Positions 1-10,442 are shown, numbered from the stretch's first letter. The stretch: DNA of 64,000 nucleotides from Sporocytophaga sp. (GCF_017745095.1 NZ_JAGHZZ010000018.1:62001-126000), one strand, 5' to 3'. Numbers and translations: made by a program. Notes: generated by a model from the sequence alone, not told the origin.

Positions 1-1620
1 GATTCAATTAAACACGAATATGGAAAGCTTTTAAGGTGGTCATTGAGCAGCAAGCGTTGGGTATTATTGGCGACAATTATTTTGCTTATAAGTTCTTTCG
101 CATTGCTTCCTCTTGGATTTATAGGAGCTACCTTTATCAGTTCCGGTGACCGTGGTGAAATGAGCGTTAAACTGGAACTGGCTTCACAAAGCTCGCTTTA
201 CCAGACAAACATGATGGCACAGAAAGTCGAGAAGATGATCATGGCTAAACCTGAAGTTGTTAAAGTTGTGACAACCATCGGTTATAGTAGCTCCAGCCCG
301 TCATCAGGAGGTGGTTCTAACAGCAATATTGCGGAGATGACAGTGGTGATGGTTGATAAGGAGGCACGTAGTATTTCTGCAGAAGATTTTGGAGTTCAGT
401 TAAAGGGTGAAATAGCTAAAATTCCAGGTGTAAAGGTAACTGTGAATCCAGTGAATATTACTGGTAGTAGCGGTGAATCACCGATTCAGGTTGCTGTAAA
501 AGGTACTGATATGAAAGTGATTCGTGAGGCAGCTGCTATGGTTAAAGATGCTGTTAAAAGTGTACCTGGTACGCAATATGTTCAATATAGCGCAAAAGAT
601 CCTAAACCGGAGATTGAAGTGACACTTGATAGAGAAAAGATGGCTCAGCTTGGATTGAGTGCTAATGATGTGGGATCGACACTTCAGAATGCTTTCAGAG
701 GAGACGAAACATCCAAATTTAAAGTGGGCGGTAATGAATATGATATATTCATCTCTCTTGATAAGTTTGACAGATCCAATATTGCAGATGTTAAAAATCT
801 AACATTTGTGAATAACAAAGGCCAGAATTTCCACCTGGATCAGTTCTCTGAAGTTAAAGAGACAATGGGTGAAAGTGTACTTGAAAGAATTGACAGATTG
901 TCTTCTATAAAGATCAATTCTTCTGTGGTCGGCAGACCTGTAGGTACTGTGGGTGCAGAGATAAAGGCTAAGGTTGATAATTTAAAACTTCCTGATGGTG
1001 TCATGATAGAGTATCTGGGAGATATGCAAAGACAGAAAGATGCCTTTGGAAGTCTTGGATTGGCTTTGATTCTGGCTTTGGTTCTTGTATATCTTATTAT
1101 GGTGGCGCTTTATGAAAGTGTTGTTTATCCATTCGTGGTATTATTTGCAATTCCTGTGGCGACTGTCGGTGCTTTCCTTGCTCTGGCCCTGACTATGGAA
1201 AGTTTAAGTATCTTCTCTATTGTTGGTATGATCATGCTTATTGGACTTGTTACAAAGAACGCTATCCTTATTGTTGACTTTACAAATCAGTTAAAAGAAG
1301 AAGGACATAGTGCAAAAGAAGCCTTGATTGAGGCAGGTAAAGAACGTCTTCGTCCTATCCTTATGACTACTATTGCGATGATTGTTGGTATGTTGCCTAT
1401 CGCATTATCTACCGCATCTGGTGCGGAAGTAAAGAACGGAATGGCCTGGGTAATCATCGGAGGTCTTACCAGCTCATTGTTACTGACACTTGTAGTTGTG
1501 CCAGCGGTTTATATGATTGTTGAGACAATCATCAATAAGTTTAAACCAAAGAAGAAGGACGAGGAGCAAACTGGAACAGAGGAGAAGGTAACTATCAACT
1601 TGCCAGTAATGCAGAACTAG
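1..1620 (+). CDS. RND efflux transporter (AcrB/HAE1 family), C-terminal part, truncated at left window edge
   Basis: Frame stays open upstream of the listed TTG to base 1 (DSIKHEYGKLLRWSL...); TM-rich C-terminus with the typical RND motif GLVTKNAILIVDF and the segment RPILMTTIAMIVGMLPIAL. Confidence 0.95.
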   Translation, partial: DSIKHEYGKLLRWSLSSKRWVLLATIILLISSFALLPLGFIGATFISSGDRGEMSVKLELASQSSLYQTNMMAQKVEKMIMAKPEVVKVVTTIGYSSSSPSSGGGSNSNIAEMTVVMVDKEARSISAEDFGVQLKGEIAKIPGVKVTVNPVNITGSSGESPIQVAVKGTDMKVIREAAAMVKDAVKSVPGTQYVQYSAKDPKPEIEVTLDREKMAQLGLSANDVGSTLQNAFRGDETSKFKVGGNEYDIFISLDKFDRSNIADVKNLTFVNNKGQNFHLDQFSEVKETMGESVLERIDRLSSIKINSSVVGRPVGTVGAEIKAKVDNLKLPDGVMIEYLGDMQRQKDAFGSLGLALILALVLVYLIMVALYESVVYPFVVLFAIPVATVGAFLALALTMESLSIFSIVGMIMLIGLVTKNAILIVDFTNQLKEEGHSAKEALIEAGKERLRPILMTTIAMIVGMLPIALSTASGAEVKNGMAWVIIGGLTSSLLLTLVVVPAVYMIVETIINKFKPKKKDEEQTGTEEKVTINLPVMQN

Positions 1621-1644
1621 ATTTTTTTAAGATTTGGGTTTTAT

Positions 1645-1678
1645 AAAAAAAGGCGATCATTTATGATCGCCTTTTTTG
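1645..1678 (+). terminator. Rho-independent terminator after RND gene
   Basis: GGCGATCAT-TT-ATGATCGCC perfect stem followed by T6. Confidence 0.85.
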
Positions 1679-1718
1679 TTGGTGAGAGCTGTATCATTAT
1701 GATCAAGTTCTTCGATTT

Positions 1719-2195
1719 TTAATTTAAGTAATTCAATGAATTTAGGTGGGAAGGATCTAGGATTAATTCTTTGTAGAATTCCTTTTTTAAGGAAATGTCC
1801 AAAACTCTTCCATTTTGGATTTTCATAATATTGGGGAAGCCAAGATGAGTTATGCTATAAAGTATGGGGGAAATATGTCTTTGTGGAAATTCAGATACAG
1901 GTATCTTTCCATCCAGTAAAATTATGTGGATATCAGGATCGAGTTGAGGTAAAATTATTGTTTCGATTATTGTTCTGGATTTCTTTTTTGATGTATAACA
2001 AAAGAATTTTTTACCTTCATTCTGAGTAAGAAATTCTTTATATTCTTCTTCATTCCTCGCATTTGAAAAAATAATAAAAGGAGAGAAAAGTAATAGTAAT
2101 GGAATAAGGAGAATTAAAATAGCAATAGAACCTAAGATCAAAAGTCCAATTCCAAATTGTATTGCTATTTTGTTGAAGTTATTCATAAGTTTCAA
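1719..2195 (-). CDS. hypothetical membrane-anchored protein
   Basis: 158-aa ORF with N-terminal hydrophobic helix; no family recognised. Confidence 0.6.
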   Translation of the reverse strand: MKLMNNFNKIAIQFGIGLLILGSIAILILLIPLLLLFSPFIIFSNARNEEEYKEFLTQNEGKKFFCYTSKKKSRTIIETIILPQLDPDIHIILLDGKIPVSEFPQRHISPILYSITHLGFPNIMKIQNGRVLDISLKKEFYKELILDPSHLNSLNYLN

Positions 2196-2278
2196 TAAAT
2201 GAAATGGCTAGTTTGCCATACTCTAATAAAAGGTAATCCTGTCTATCCCCAAATCCCATAAATCCCAGTTCAGACAAT

Positions 2279-2794
2279 TTACCATTCTCTAATCCCAGCT
2301 TTATACTCCACAGCTCTTATAAACTCTGTTTTAGCCTGAGCATAATCGTTGATGTCATCCCAATCTTTTTCCGACAATTCAGATTTTAAAAGATTGTAAG
2401 CTTCTTTTTCTTCCTGATGGTCTCTCAAGTAATTTCGAAACGCAAGATGCCTTATCCAAAAAGGAGAGTTTAATTCTACCATGTGAATCTGGTGAGTTCT
2501 TTTGTCCTCAGATGATTTGGTGAAATATCTTCTGTATGGCATGGCGTCCTCATAAATAGAAATATAAGAATAGTTGCAAGTTTCTATCGGAGATATAAGG
2601 TCATTGACTTTTGAAAAATCTGGTACACCAATGAGGATATCAATGATTGGCTTAGCACTGAGGCCTTCAATAGAAGTACTTCCGATATGTTCAATATGGA
2701 TATCTGGATTTTGTATTGCAGATGAAATTAGTTCTTTTTCTATCTTAAAAAGATTCCTCCAATTCTGGTTATATAGTTGTAATTCTACTTTCAT
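2279..2794 (-). CDS. GrpB family protein (UPF0157, nucleotidyltransferase-like)
   Basis: IEHIGSTSIEGLSAKPIIDILIGV motif typical of the GrpB family. Confidence 0.9.
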   Translation of the reverse strand: MKVELQLYNQNWRNLFKIEKELISSAIQNPDIHIEHIGSTSIEGLSAKPIIDILIGVPDFSKVNDLISPIETCNYSYISIYEDAMPYRRYFTKSSEDKRTHQIHMVELNSPFWIRHLAFRNYLRDHQEEKEAYNLLKSELSEKDWDDINDYAQAKTEFIRAVEYKAGIREW

Positions 2795-2803
2795 TTTTTG
2801 ATA

Positions 2804-3343
2804 TTAATTGGTCAGCCCTAATTCATTAGTCAATTTATAAAATTCATTAATGGCATTTTGATTCATTAAGTCTCCATAACTATCGCCTGCTAATTTAGCC
2901 GTTGAACGAAGTTGCGCACATGAAAGACAAATCTGAGTTTGAGCAATTACTTCTCCTTTTTTGTAGAATATAAATGCTAATCTTGGTTCGTAACATGCTA
3001 CTAAACTTGGATTCTCATAAGTCTTTTTATTGCCTAAAATTTTATTCAACCTTACAATTTGACTGGCAGATAGCTTTTGGGTCTTTTTAATTGAGCTGAT
3101 ATAGTATCCATTTTTGCCTATAGGCATATAGACATGCTCGCCTTCAAAGCCAATATAATCCATGCCAACAACAGAATCGCAAGGGAAACCTTTTGCATGA
3201 GAAAGTTCTTTATTTATTGCGAGTTTTGCCGGTTTGTCTTTCCTATAATATAATCGTTCATATTGAAAAGGACTAAACTCATTTGAACGAGAAGTAAAAT
3301 CAAGGAATATAAATGCAGTAAGTAATGTATATAAGTATTTCAT
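2804..3343 (-). CDS. hypothetical protein with signal-like N-terminus
   Basis: 179-aa ORF, hydrophobic N-terminus, closely packed with neighbours on the same strand. Confidence 0.6.
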   Translation of the reverse strand: MKYLYTLLTAFIFLDFTSRSNEFSPFQYERLYYRKDKPAKLAINKELSHAKGFPCDSVVGMDYIGFEGEHVYMPIGKNGYYISSIKKTQKLSASQIVRLNKILGNKKTYENPSLVACYEPRLAFIFYKKGEVIAQTQICLSCAQLRSTAKLAGDSYGDLMNQNAINEFYKLTNELGLTN

Positions 3344-3348
3344 TATGA

Positions 3349-4029
3349 CTATTTCTTTAAATGTCTCTCTAAAAAATCAACATAATGGTCGATTAATTCA
3401 CTCGGATAATTTTTTTCAAATATTCCAAAACCTATAATAAAAGTTGGTTCGGGCATTAAAAACCTCGAAGCATTATTGACTGATTCAATGAATTCTTGGG
3501 CATTTCCGACAGTTGTAATTGCAGTATGTAGTTTTTCTAACCAGAGAGGATCTTCACCTGTATTGTACGTTAGGTAAGGGATTATAAAAGGCACATACTT
3601 GGAAAACTCAGGGTTTATTTCAGTGTAAAGTCTTTGGTCCTGCCACTTACCAATTGGGAAGGCCTGTGGGCCCGGTGTATTCATGTGAAAGAAATACTTT
3701 TCTTCTATCAGCTTTTTATAATCACAAAACCTATTAACCTCAATTACATTAAATAAGGTATCCCATATATCATCTCCTGCTTGATTAATAATTTGGTATG
3801 GATGAAAAGATGCCCCGATGGTAATTGTTCCATTAATACCAGTTAATGGCTGTATTAAATTATAGAAGCCGTTCTTGTTGTCCGACATGCGCATTGGATT
3901 TCCCTGGGTAAATCCCCAGATATATTCTTTTCTAAAAGAGTCAAGAGTAATTTTGTCAGAATTTATAGATTCATCTTGTCGGTTTTCTGATTCTTTCTTT
4001 TTGTCCATGGATATTCTGTTTTTGTTCAA
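3349..4029 (-). CDS. hypothetical protein
   Basis: 226-aa ORF, 5 bp from the next gene on the same strand. Confidence 0.6.
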   Translation of the reverse strand: MNKNRISMDKKKESENRQDESINSDKITLDSFRKEYIWGFTQGNPMRMSDNKNGFYNLIQPLTGINGTITIGASFHPYQIINQAGDDIWDTLFNVIEVNRFCDYKKLIEEKYFFHMNTPGPQAFPIGKWQDQRLYTEINPEFSKYVPFIIPYLTYNTGEDPLWLEKLHTAITTVGNAQEFIESVNNASRFLMPEPTFIIGFGIFEKNYPSELIDHYVDFLERHLKK

Positions 4030-4066
4030 TGATAAATGGAAGTTTGAAGGATGTTAAAAATCCTTC

Positions 4067-4618
4067 TTAACAGATAAGTGACCTCCGTTTGGTAAGAAAA
4101 ATAAACACAATGAAGCTAATGACCGAGCCTGCGGTTAAACCTGTGTATTTCAATTTCCTTACTGCAGAGACGAAAAAAAATCCAATTATATTATGAATCT
4201 GCTCACTTGCAGGTACTGATTTATTATACTGAATTGTAAAGCTTTCATAAGGAACATGTGAAAGCCATATAATAAAAAGATCAAATGAGGGAGGAATCAA
4301 TGGTATAATCAAAGAAATGATAATAAAAACTATCGTTGTAATGATTACTGATTTGATAGTTAATTTGGGCTCTTTTTGAAATAGGATGAAAAATCCGGTA
4401 AAAGATAAAATTCCAATCCACCAATTATCCATTATTCCTGTTATGACCGTTCCCCACTTGTTGTGGAATACATTAGGAATATTATTTTCTTTGAATAGAT
4501 TTTTAGTAAAGTATTCTTCTGCAATGGTATAATTGATAAGGTCGAAAAGTATTCCGTAAAGAATTCCTGATAACCAAGAAATTAGTATCAGGTACGTTAA
4601 TTTTTTACTTTTATTCAT
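4067..4618 (-). CDS. hypothetical multi-pass membrane protein
   Basis: 183-aa ORF with several hydrophobic segments. Confidence 0.6.
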   Translation of the reverse strand: MNKSKKLTYLILISWLSGILYGILFDLINYTIAEEYFTKNLFKENNIPNVFHNKWGTVITGIMDNWWIGILSFTGFFILFQKEPKLTIKSVIITTIVFIIISLIIPLIPPSFDLFIIWLSHVPYESFTIQYNKSVPASEQIHNIIGFFFVSAVRKLKYTGLTAGSVISFIVFIFLTKRRSLIC

Positions 4619-4869
4619 TAGTACTTTAAACTAAATTAATCATTAGTCTTTGAAAATCCTGAATAAATCCATCACTTTATAAAAATCCCATCTACGATTT
4701 ACATTTTTTAAATGCCTAATCCCTTTTTAAAATTACTTAAAACCTGCTGCTGAAACCATAAGTCCAGATTTATATTTTGGGAAATTAGGGTGACATTAAT
4801 TTTACGAAACTTTTTTATTGAATTTTCAGTAATTATTGAAAGTTTGAAAATTAGTTTTATATTTGAATC

Positions 4870-5376
4870 ATGAATTTCGCAGAAGGTAAAAAGCAATTTA
4901 TTCAAACCTGGGGGAAACTTGGGTCCGAGTGGGGGATTAACAGGACAATGGCTCAGGTACATGCTCTTTTGCTAATTGCTCCTAAACCGCTCAGTACGGA
5001 AGAAATAATGGAAGAACTTAGCATTTCCCGCGGAAATGCTAATATGAACATCAGAGACCTTATAAGCTGGAATCTGGTCCATAAAGAACTGGTTCCTGGC
5101 GACAGAAAGGAATATTTCCTGGCAGAAAAGGATATCTGGGAAATAGCCAAAAGAATTTCCAGGGAAAGAAAAAGAAGGGAAATTGAACCTGTTAAAAATG
5201 TCTTACACCAGCTTCAAGAGGTAGAAGGGGACAGATCCAACGAAGACGTTAAAGCCTTTACCGATATGATGAACCAACTGGGTGGGTTTGTAGATAAAAT
5301 GGATAAATCGGTTGATATTATGCTCAGTTCTGATCAGAGCTGGTTCTTCGGAATGTTGTTAAAGCTTATTAAATAA
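4870..5376 (+). CDS. GbsR/MarR family transcriptional regulator
   Basis: WGKLGSEWGINRTMAQVHALLLIAPKPLSTEEIMEELSISRGNANMNIRDL wHTH pattern of GbsR family. Confidence 0.9.
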   Translation: MNFAEGKKQFIQTWGKLGSEWGINRTMAQVHALLLIAPKPLSTEEIMEELSISRGNANMNIRDLISWNLVHKELVPGDRKEYFLAEKDIWEIAKRISRERKRREIEPVKNVLHQLQEVEGDRSNEDVKAFTDMMNQLGGFVDKMDKSVDIMLSSDQSWFFGMLLKLIK

Positions 5377-5417
5377 GCTTTTTTATTTGAGTTTAATTTT
5401 CAATAAATTCTGAAAGT

Positions 5418-6233
5418 ATGAAAACTTTAAAAAGTCATGTGATCATTTATGATGAGGAATGCCCCATGTGTAATCTATATACTTCGGCTTTTGTAAAATC
5501 CGGAATGTTGGATTCAAAAGGTCGGGAAGCCTATAATAAAATAGGGGAGGATATTACTTACAGAATAGATAAGGATCGTGCAAGGAATGAAATAGCCTTA
5601 GTTGATACAGAAGGAGGCTCAGTTTCTTACGGATTGGAAAGTTTGTACAAGATTATCGGACATAATTTTCCATTCATGTGGCATGCTTTCAAGCTCAAAC
5701 CTTTCCATTTTCTATTGAAGAAGTTGTATTTCTTCATCTCTTATAATAGAAAGGTAATTGTGCCGTCAGCTGAATCTGCCTTCAATGCCTGCATTCCTGA
5801 TTTAAATAAAAAGTATCGGGTTGCATTTATTCTATTTGCATGGATTGTTTCTGCATTGACTTTAAATGCTTTTTCAGATCGTTTGGTTCCTTTGGTTCCT
5901 GCTTCAAATCTATTGAGGGAATTTTTGATTTGTGGTGGTCAGCTGATATTTCAAGGAGCCTTGATACTCTATTTTAATAAGACTAAGATATGGGATTATC
6001 TTGGTAATGTCATAGCTGTTTCATTGATAGGTTCTATTCTGTTAATGCCTGCCTTATGCTTTCCTTACTCAGGGGACATGCTTTCCAATGTTGGATTTCT
6101 TGGTTATTTCCTCCTTGTGGTTGGCTTGTTATTATTGGAACACAAAAGGAGAGTGAATATTTTGAAGCTGCCTCCTGCATTGACTTTAGGGTGGTTAGGT
6201 TATCGTCTGATCGTTTTATTAATAATACTATAA
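5418..6233 (+). CDS. DCC family (DUF393-like) thiol-disulfide oxidoreductase with membrane C-terminus
   Basis: N-terminal HVIIYDEECPMCNLYTSAFVKSG motif, then TM helices. Confidence 0.8.
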   Translation: MKTLKSHVIIYDEECPMCNLYTSAFVKSGMLDSKGREAYNKIGEDITYRIDKDRARNEIALVDTEGGSVSYGLESLYKIIGHNFPFMWHAFKLKPFHFLLKKLYFFISYNRKVIVPSAESAFNACIPDLNKKYRVAFILFAWIVSALTLNAFSDRLVPLVPASNLLREFLICGGQLIFQGALILYFNKTKIWDYLGNVIAVSLIGSILLMPALCFPYSGDMLSNVGFLGYFLLVVGLLLLEHKRRVNILKLPPALTLGWLGYRLIVLLIIL

Positions 6234-6243
6234 ACTTACTGAT

Positions 6244-7158
6244 ATGAATAGAATAATATTAGCGGGTGGCTCAGGCTATCTCGGAATGGTGCTTGCAGAA
6301 TATTATAAAGATAAAGTGACTGAGATCATCATTTTAACCAGAGGAAAGAATGATTGGAAGGATAATATCAGATGGGTACACTGGGATGGTCAGCATGTTT
6401 CAGTTTGGAGTGAATGGCTTGAAGGCTCGGACTTACTAGTTAACCTCACCGGCAAAAATGTTAATTGTCGCTATACTGAAGAGAATAAAAATGAAATCAT
6501 AAGTTCCAGAGTTAATGCTACAAATGTATTGGGTGAGGTTTTGTTGAAGCTGAAAAATCCTCCAAAGGTATGGATACAATGTGTCTCATCCACTATTTAC
6601 AGAGATTCCAGAGATAAATACATGGATGAATTCTCAGGGGAATTGGGAGAGGGGTTCTCTGTAAATGTCTGTGAACAATGGGAAGAAGCTTTTGAAAAAC
6701 ATGAGATTCCAGGAGTAAGGAAAGTAGCATTAAGAATAAGCTTTGTTCTGGGAAGAAACGGTGGTGCATTTCCTACCTTGCACAATCTTGCCAGACTAGG
6801 TCTTGGTGGAAAACAAGGCGATGGTCAACAATACGTGAGCTGGATTCATGAAAAGGATTTCGCAAGAATTGTTCAATGGGGCTATGAAAATGAAAAGATT
6901 AAAGGAGTCTACAATTGCACTGCTCCCAATCCTGTTACAAATGAAGTTATGATGTTTGGGATTAGAAAAGTAGCCGGAATTCCCGTTGGTTTACCTTCTC
7001 CAGAGTGTTTAATCAAAGTAGGTGCATTCCTAATTGGTACAGAGCCAGAGCTGGCATTGAAAAGTCGAAAAGTAGTTCCTGCTAAATTATTGAATGAAGG
7101 GTTTCGGTTTGAGTATAATCAAATAGATGTTGCTCTTGCAGATCTTATTAATGGTTAA
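6244..7158 (+). CDS. TIGR01777-type NAD-dependent epimerase/dehydratase
   Basis: ILAGGSGYLGMVLAEYY Rossmann motif, NLTGKNVNCRYTEENKNEIISSRVNATNVLGEV, RISFVLGRNGGAFPTL. Confidence 0.9.
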   Translation: MNRIILAGGSGYLGMVLAEYYKDKVTEIIILTRGKNDWKDNIRWVHWDGQHVSVWSEWLEGSDLLVNLTGKNVNCRYTEENKNEIISSRVNATNVLGEVLLKLKNPPKVWIQCVSSTIYRDSRDKYMDEFSGELGEGFSVNVCEQWEEAFEKHEIPGVRKVALRISFVLGRNGGAFPTLHNLARLGLGGKQGDGQQYVSWIHEKDFARIVQWGYENEKIKGVYNCTAPNPVTNEVMMFGIRKVAGIPVGLPSPECLIKVGAFLIGTEPELALKSRKVVPAKLLNEGFRFEYNQIDVALADLING

Positions 7159-7179
7159 TTAAAATTCCTTATATAAGCT

Positions 7180-7214
7180 AAAAGACCCGTCAATAAGAAG
7201 AACGGGCCTTTTGT
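7180..7214 (+). terminator. probable terminator
   Basis: AAAGACCCGT...ACGGGCCTTTTG stem-loop with T-rich tail. Confidence 0.55.
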
Positions 7215-7244
7215 TTGTTTTTTATTAAGTTTTCAATTCAGGCT

Positions 7245-7589
7245 TTAATCAAAATTACCTGCTTGATATAAATTTATCTTAATGTTGTAGTTAATCCTTT
7301 TATCGTCCACTTTAACGCTTAAAAAGGTAAGATTTTTGGCTGAAATATTCTGCCTGAAAAATCCCATCTTTTCATTCCCAATAGCTTGTTTCTTCGGAGT
7401 GGTAATATACCCGCCTCTGATTTCTCCATCCGGTGTCAGGATGATTTTAATCGTAGACGGTAAAAGCTCTTCCTGATAAGTTTCACTTTCAATGATAAGT
7501 TTGCCTGTCAGGTTTTCTTCAAAATTCCACTCGATCATGTTGGTTTTTGAATTCAAATCAATTGTTTTAATCAATTTTCCTTTAGCCAT
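7245..7589 (-). CDS. hypothetical protein
   Basis: 114-aa ORF; no family recognised. Confidence 0.55.
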   Translation of the reverse strand: MAKGKLIKTIDLNSKTNMIEWNFEENLTGKLIIESETYQEELLPSTIKIILTPDGEIRGGYITTPKKQAIGNEKMGFFRQNISAKNLTFLSVKVDDKRINYNIKINLYQAGNFD

Positions 7590-7701
7590 AGCGTTAAGAA
7601 TTTTAAGTTGGACCTGCGGGTTTATACGGTCTCTCCTAAGGGAAGTTGAAGATGTTAATAACTATAATTTTTTGATTTACAATTGAATTTTGTATGCAAA
7701 A

Positions 7702-8076
7702 TTAACCATTTAAAATCCACTGTTTTGCATTGTGGTTATTGGTGAATAAGCGGGTTGGCTTTGCCGGAGGATTTAATACGAAATACATATTTGCTAAAGA
7801 ACGCTTCATGTCGGAATTAGTCACTATTGCAATTTTCGATAGTCCTTCATAACCAACTTCAGAAAAAAATCTCCAGGCTTGAGGTTTAAAAACTTTTAAC
7901 TCATGTGACAAAGAAACTATTGCAGGAAAAGTTTTTCCCTTTTGTAGTTCCAATCTGTTTTTTAAAATTTCTTTTGCAACGCTTAGTGTGATGATTGCAT
8001 CACTTTTGTAGTGTGCATGTAGAATTTCGTCTTCAAACCAAAGCTGTATGTGCTGATCCTCAAATATTATTTCCAT
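7702..8076 (-). CDS. hypothetical STAS/SpoIIAA-like (DUF7793-type) protein
   Basis: 124 aa; compact alpha/beta pattern, no TM; family assignment by general resemblance only. Confidence 0.5.
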   Translation of the reverse strand: MEIIFEDQHIQLWFEDEILHAHYKSDAIITLSVAKEILKNRLELQKGKTFPAIVSLSHELKVFKPQAWRFFSEVGYEGLSKIAIVTNSDMKRSLANMYFVLNPPAKPTRLFTNNHNAKQWILNG

Positions 8077-8248
8077 ATTTTTTATTAAAAATCTTTTAAA
8101 GATAAGAAACTTATTATTGTCCGCCCAATTAGAATTTTAAATTGATTATTAGTCCGTCTATTTATTGGTAATAATAAGATTATTAGATAGATAGGTTTAA
8201 TTTTAATATAAAGTTAAGATCCGTCATTTGAGAGGAATGCCTTTCTGA

Positions 8249-9061
8249 ATGCCAACAGTGAATCTACCTTTGAATATAAATTTTAATGATATGGATCTAC
8301 TATCCTTAGAAAATAGAAAAACTAAGCACCTAAAAGTGCTACTGATATTTTTAGTTATCTCATCTTCAATATTTTTAATCCTTCATGGGCCTATTCCTCA
8401 ATCCGCTTCTTATCATAGTTTTGCAGATCATTATACTTTTTATGGTATCAATAATTTTTACAATGTAGTGTCAAACTTTCCCTTTTTTATTGTAGGAGCC
8501 GCAGGAATAATTTTTATTCTGAAAAATGATTTTTTATATAAATCTGCAAGACTATGTTTTTTTATAGGTATATTTTTTACGGGGCTTGGGTCGGCTTACT
8601 ATCACTATGATCCATCGACATCTAGTCTTGTCTGGGACAGGCTTCCAATGGCAATCACATTTATGTCTTTTTTTTCTTTTATTCTTTTTAGGAACTTTTC
8701 TTTTCGTAATCATGATAATATATTGATTGCATTGTTGCTGACAGGAGTTGCCAGTATCGTATATTGGTATATCGGAGAGCTTAATGGTAATGGAGATTTG
8801 AGATTGTATGCCCTGGTTCAGTTTTACCCTGTTGTCGCTATAATTATTATATTGCTCTGGAATCGAAATGACCGACAAATGTTTGGGGTTATATTCTGGT
8901 ATATTGCCGCAAAAATATTTGAAGCAACAGACCAGGAATTCTTATCAATGACTGAAGTGATAAGTGGTCACACGATCAAGCATTTGATGGCAGCATGTGC
9001 AGCGATACACCTTTTTGTTTTATTCTATATCGAAAATAAATCATTGAGAAAGATTTCTTAA
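8249..9061 (+). CDS. CREST-superfamily (alkaline ceramidase-like) membrane protein
   Basis: NVVSNFPFFIVG, GLGSAYYHYDPSTSSLVWDRLPMAI and GHTIKHLMAA in a multi-TM protein match the Ser/His/Asp layout of CREST hydrolases; start may be the internal ATG (MDLLSLEN). Confidence 0.75.
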   Translation: MPTVNLPLNINFNDMDLLSLENRKTKHLKVLLIFLVISSSIFLILHGPIPQSASYHSFADHYTFYGINNFYNVVSNFPFFIVGAAGIIFILKNDFLYKSARLCFFIGIFFTGLGSAYYHYDPSTSSLVWDRLPMAITFMSFFSFILFRNFSFRNHDNILIALLLTGVASIVYWYIGELNGNGDLRLYALVQFYPVVAIIIILLWNRNDRQMFGVIFWYIAAKIFEATDQEFLSMTEVISGHTIKHLMAACAAIHLFVLFYIENKSLRKIS

Positions 9062-9063
9062 TT

Positions 9064-9741
9064 ATGAAAAGAGTTGTTTCAATTCTGTATAAATCATTCA
9101 AATACGTATTCGTTTTTTTGTTATTGTATTTAGTTACAGCTTTTGTATTTACAATTATCCCTGTAAATAATTCCTTTACAGAGGCAAAAGATGGTGTTCA
9201 GATTTTTATAAGATCCAATGGAGTCCATACCGATATTGTAGTGCCTGTAAAGGACACTGTAAAGGACTGGAGACAGGAGTTGACCGGTTTACACAAATAC
9301 AATGAGAATCAAATCAAATATGTTGCCTTTGGATGGGGCGATAAAGGTTTTTATCTTCATACACCTACCTGGGCTGATTTAAAAGTTTCCACAGTATTAA
9401 AGGCGGCATTCTGGCTAAGTACTTCGGCAATGCATGTTACTTATTATCCTTGGAAGCCCATTCCTGATGAGGATACCAGATCAATTTATATTTCTTCCGA
9501 TCAATATCGTATGCTTGTAAATTATATCACGGATTCATTCAGGTTGAATTCAGATGGCAGGTTTGAAGTGATTAATTGCTGTCAGTATTCTGGACTGGAT
9601 AATGAATTTTATGAAGGGAAAGGTGTATACAGCTTATTAAAAACATGTAATACCTGGACGAATAAAGGACTCAAGGAAGCTGGAGTGAATACAGCAGTTT
9701 GGGCGCCTTTTGAGTGGTCAGTAATGTATCATAGGGATTGA
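9064..9741 (+). CDS. TIGR02117/DUF2459 family protein
   Basis: IFIRSNGVHTDIVVPV and YVAFGWGDKGFYLHTPTWADLK motifs. Confidence 0.85.
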   Translation: MKRVVSILYKSFKYVFVFLLLYLVTAFVFTIIPVNNSFTEAKDGVQIFIRSNGVHTDIVVPVKDTVKDWRQELTGLHKYNENQIKYVAFGWGDKGFYLHTPTWADLKVSTVLKAAFWLSTSAMHVTYYPWKPIPDEDTRSIYISSDQYRMLVNYITDSFRLNSDGRFEVINCCQYSGLDNEFYEGKGVYSLLKTCNTWTNKGLKEAGVNTAVWAPFEWSVMYHRD

Positions 9742-10442
9742 AATAGTTAAAAGTGGATTTTATCTGTAAGTTGAGAGTGAAGATGTTTAGGTAGGTTTGA
9801 GGAAGGGAGAGAAATGTATATTTTAAAATGAAGACTATTTTAATAAAATGAAAAAGTTCTCAGTTTATAGTCTCGTATGGAGATATTCCTTTTTAATCAA
9901 ATAAATCAGCTATGCTAGGATTGCTAGATTTTAAATCATTATTTGCCTTCTGAGTAGGGACATCTTTTTTTTTGATATAATTAAACTGTAGCTAATTTAA
10001 ATCCCGCAAATAAAATAATATAAAAGACTGATAACAATAGAACCGATCTTTTTAGGGAGTTGTTTTTAATTCAAATTCTTTTGTATATAATAAGAATGAA
10101 AAGCTACGAACAATCAGTTAGAAATGATTTATAATTCATGCTGCAAGGAAAATTTAGATTTTAATCTTGAATAAAATAAGGTTAGCTGAATTTCGATAAA
10201 CGAAAGGTCCTTCATTTTTTTTAGAAGGGCATTAAATGTATACAGATTCTTTTCCTTACTTCATTTCATCTGGAAACCTGGGTTCTGTTTGACAGCCTGC
10301 TGAGGCAGGAGGTGCTTACAGAAATCAAGATAAATACTAGTAAATTTTTAAAACATATTACTTTTCAAAATGATTGTACCAATAGCCATTATTTGGTCTA
10401 TTTAAGGTCACACATTTACAAGTTATTAAAAAAGAAAGTATT

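Noticed and set aside
4708-4962. 84-aa minus-strand ORF
   Set aside because: Overlaps the promoter and start of the GbsR-type regulator; no protein-like features.
8552-8878. 108-aa minus-strand ORF
   Set aside because: Fully antisense to the CREST-like gene; low-complexity Lys/Arg/Ile composition, no family features.
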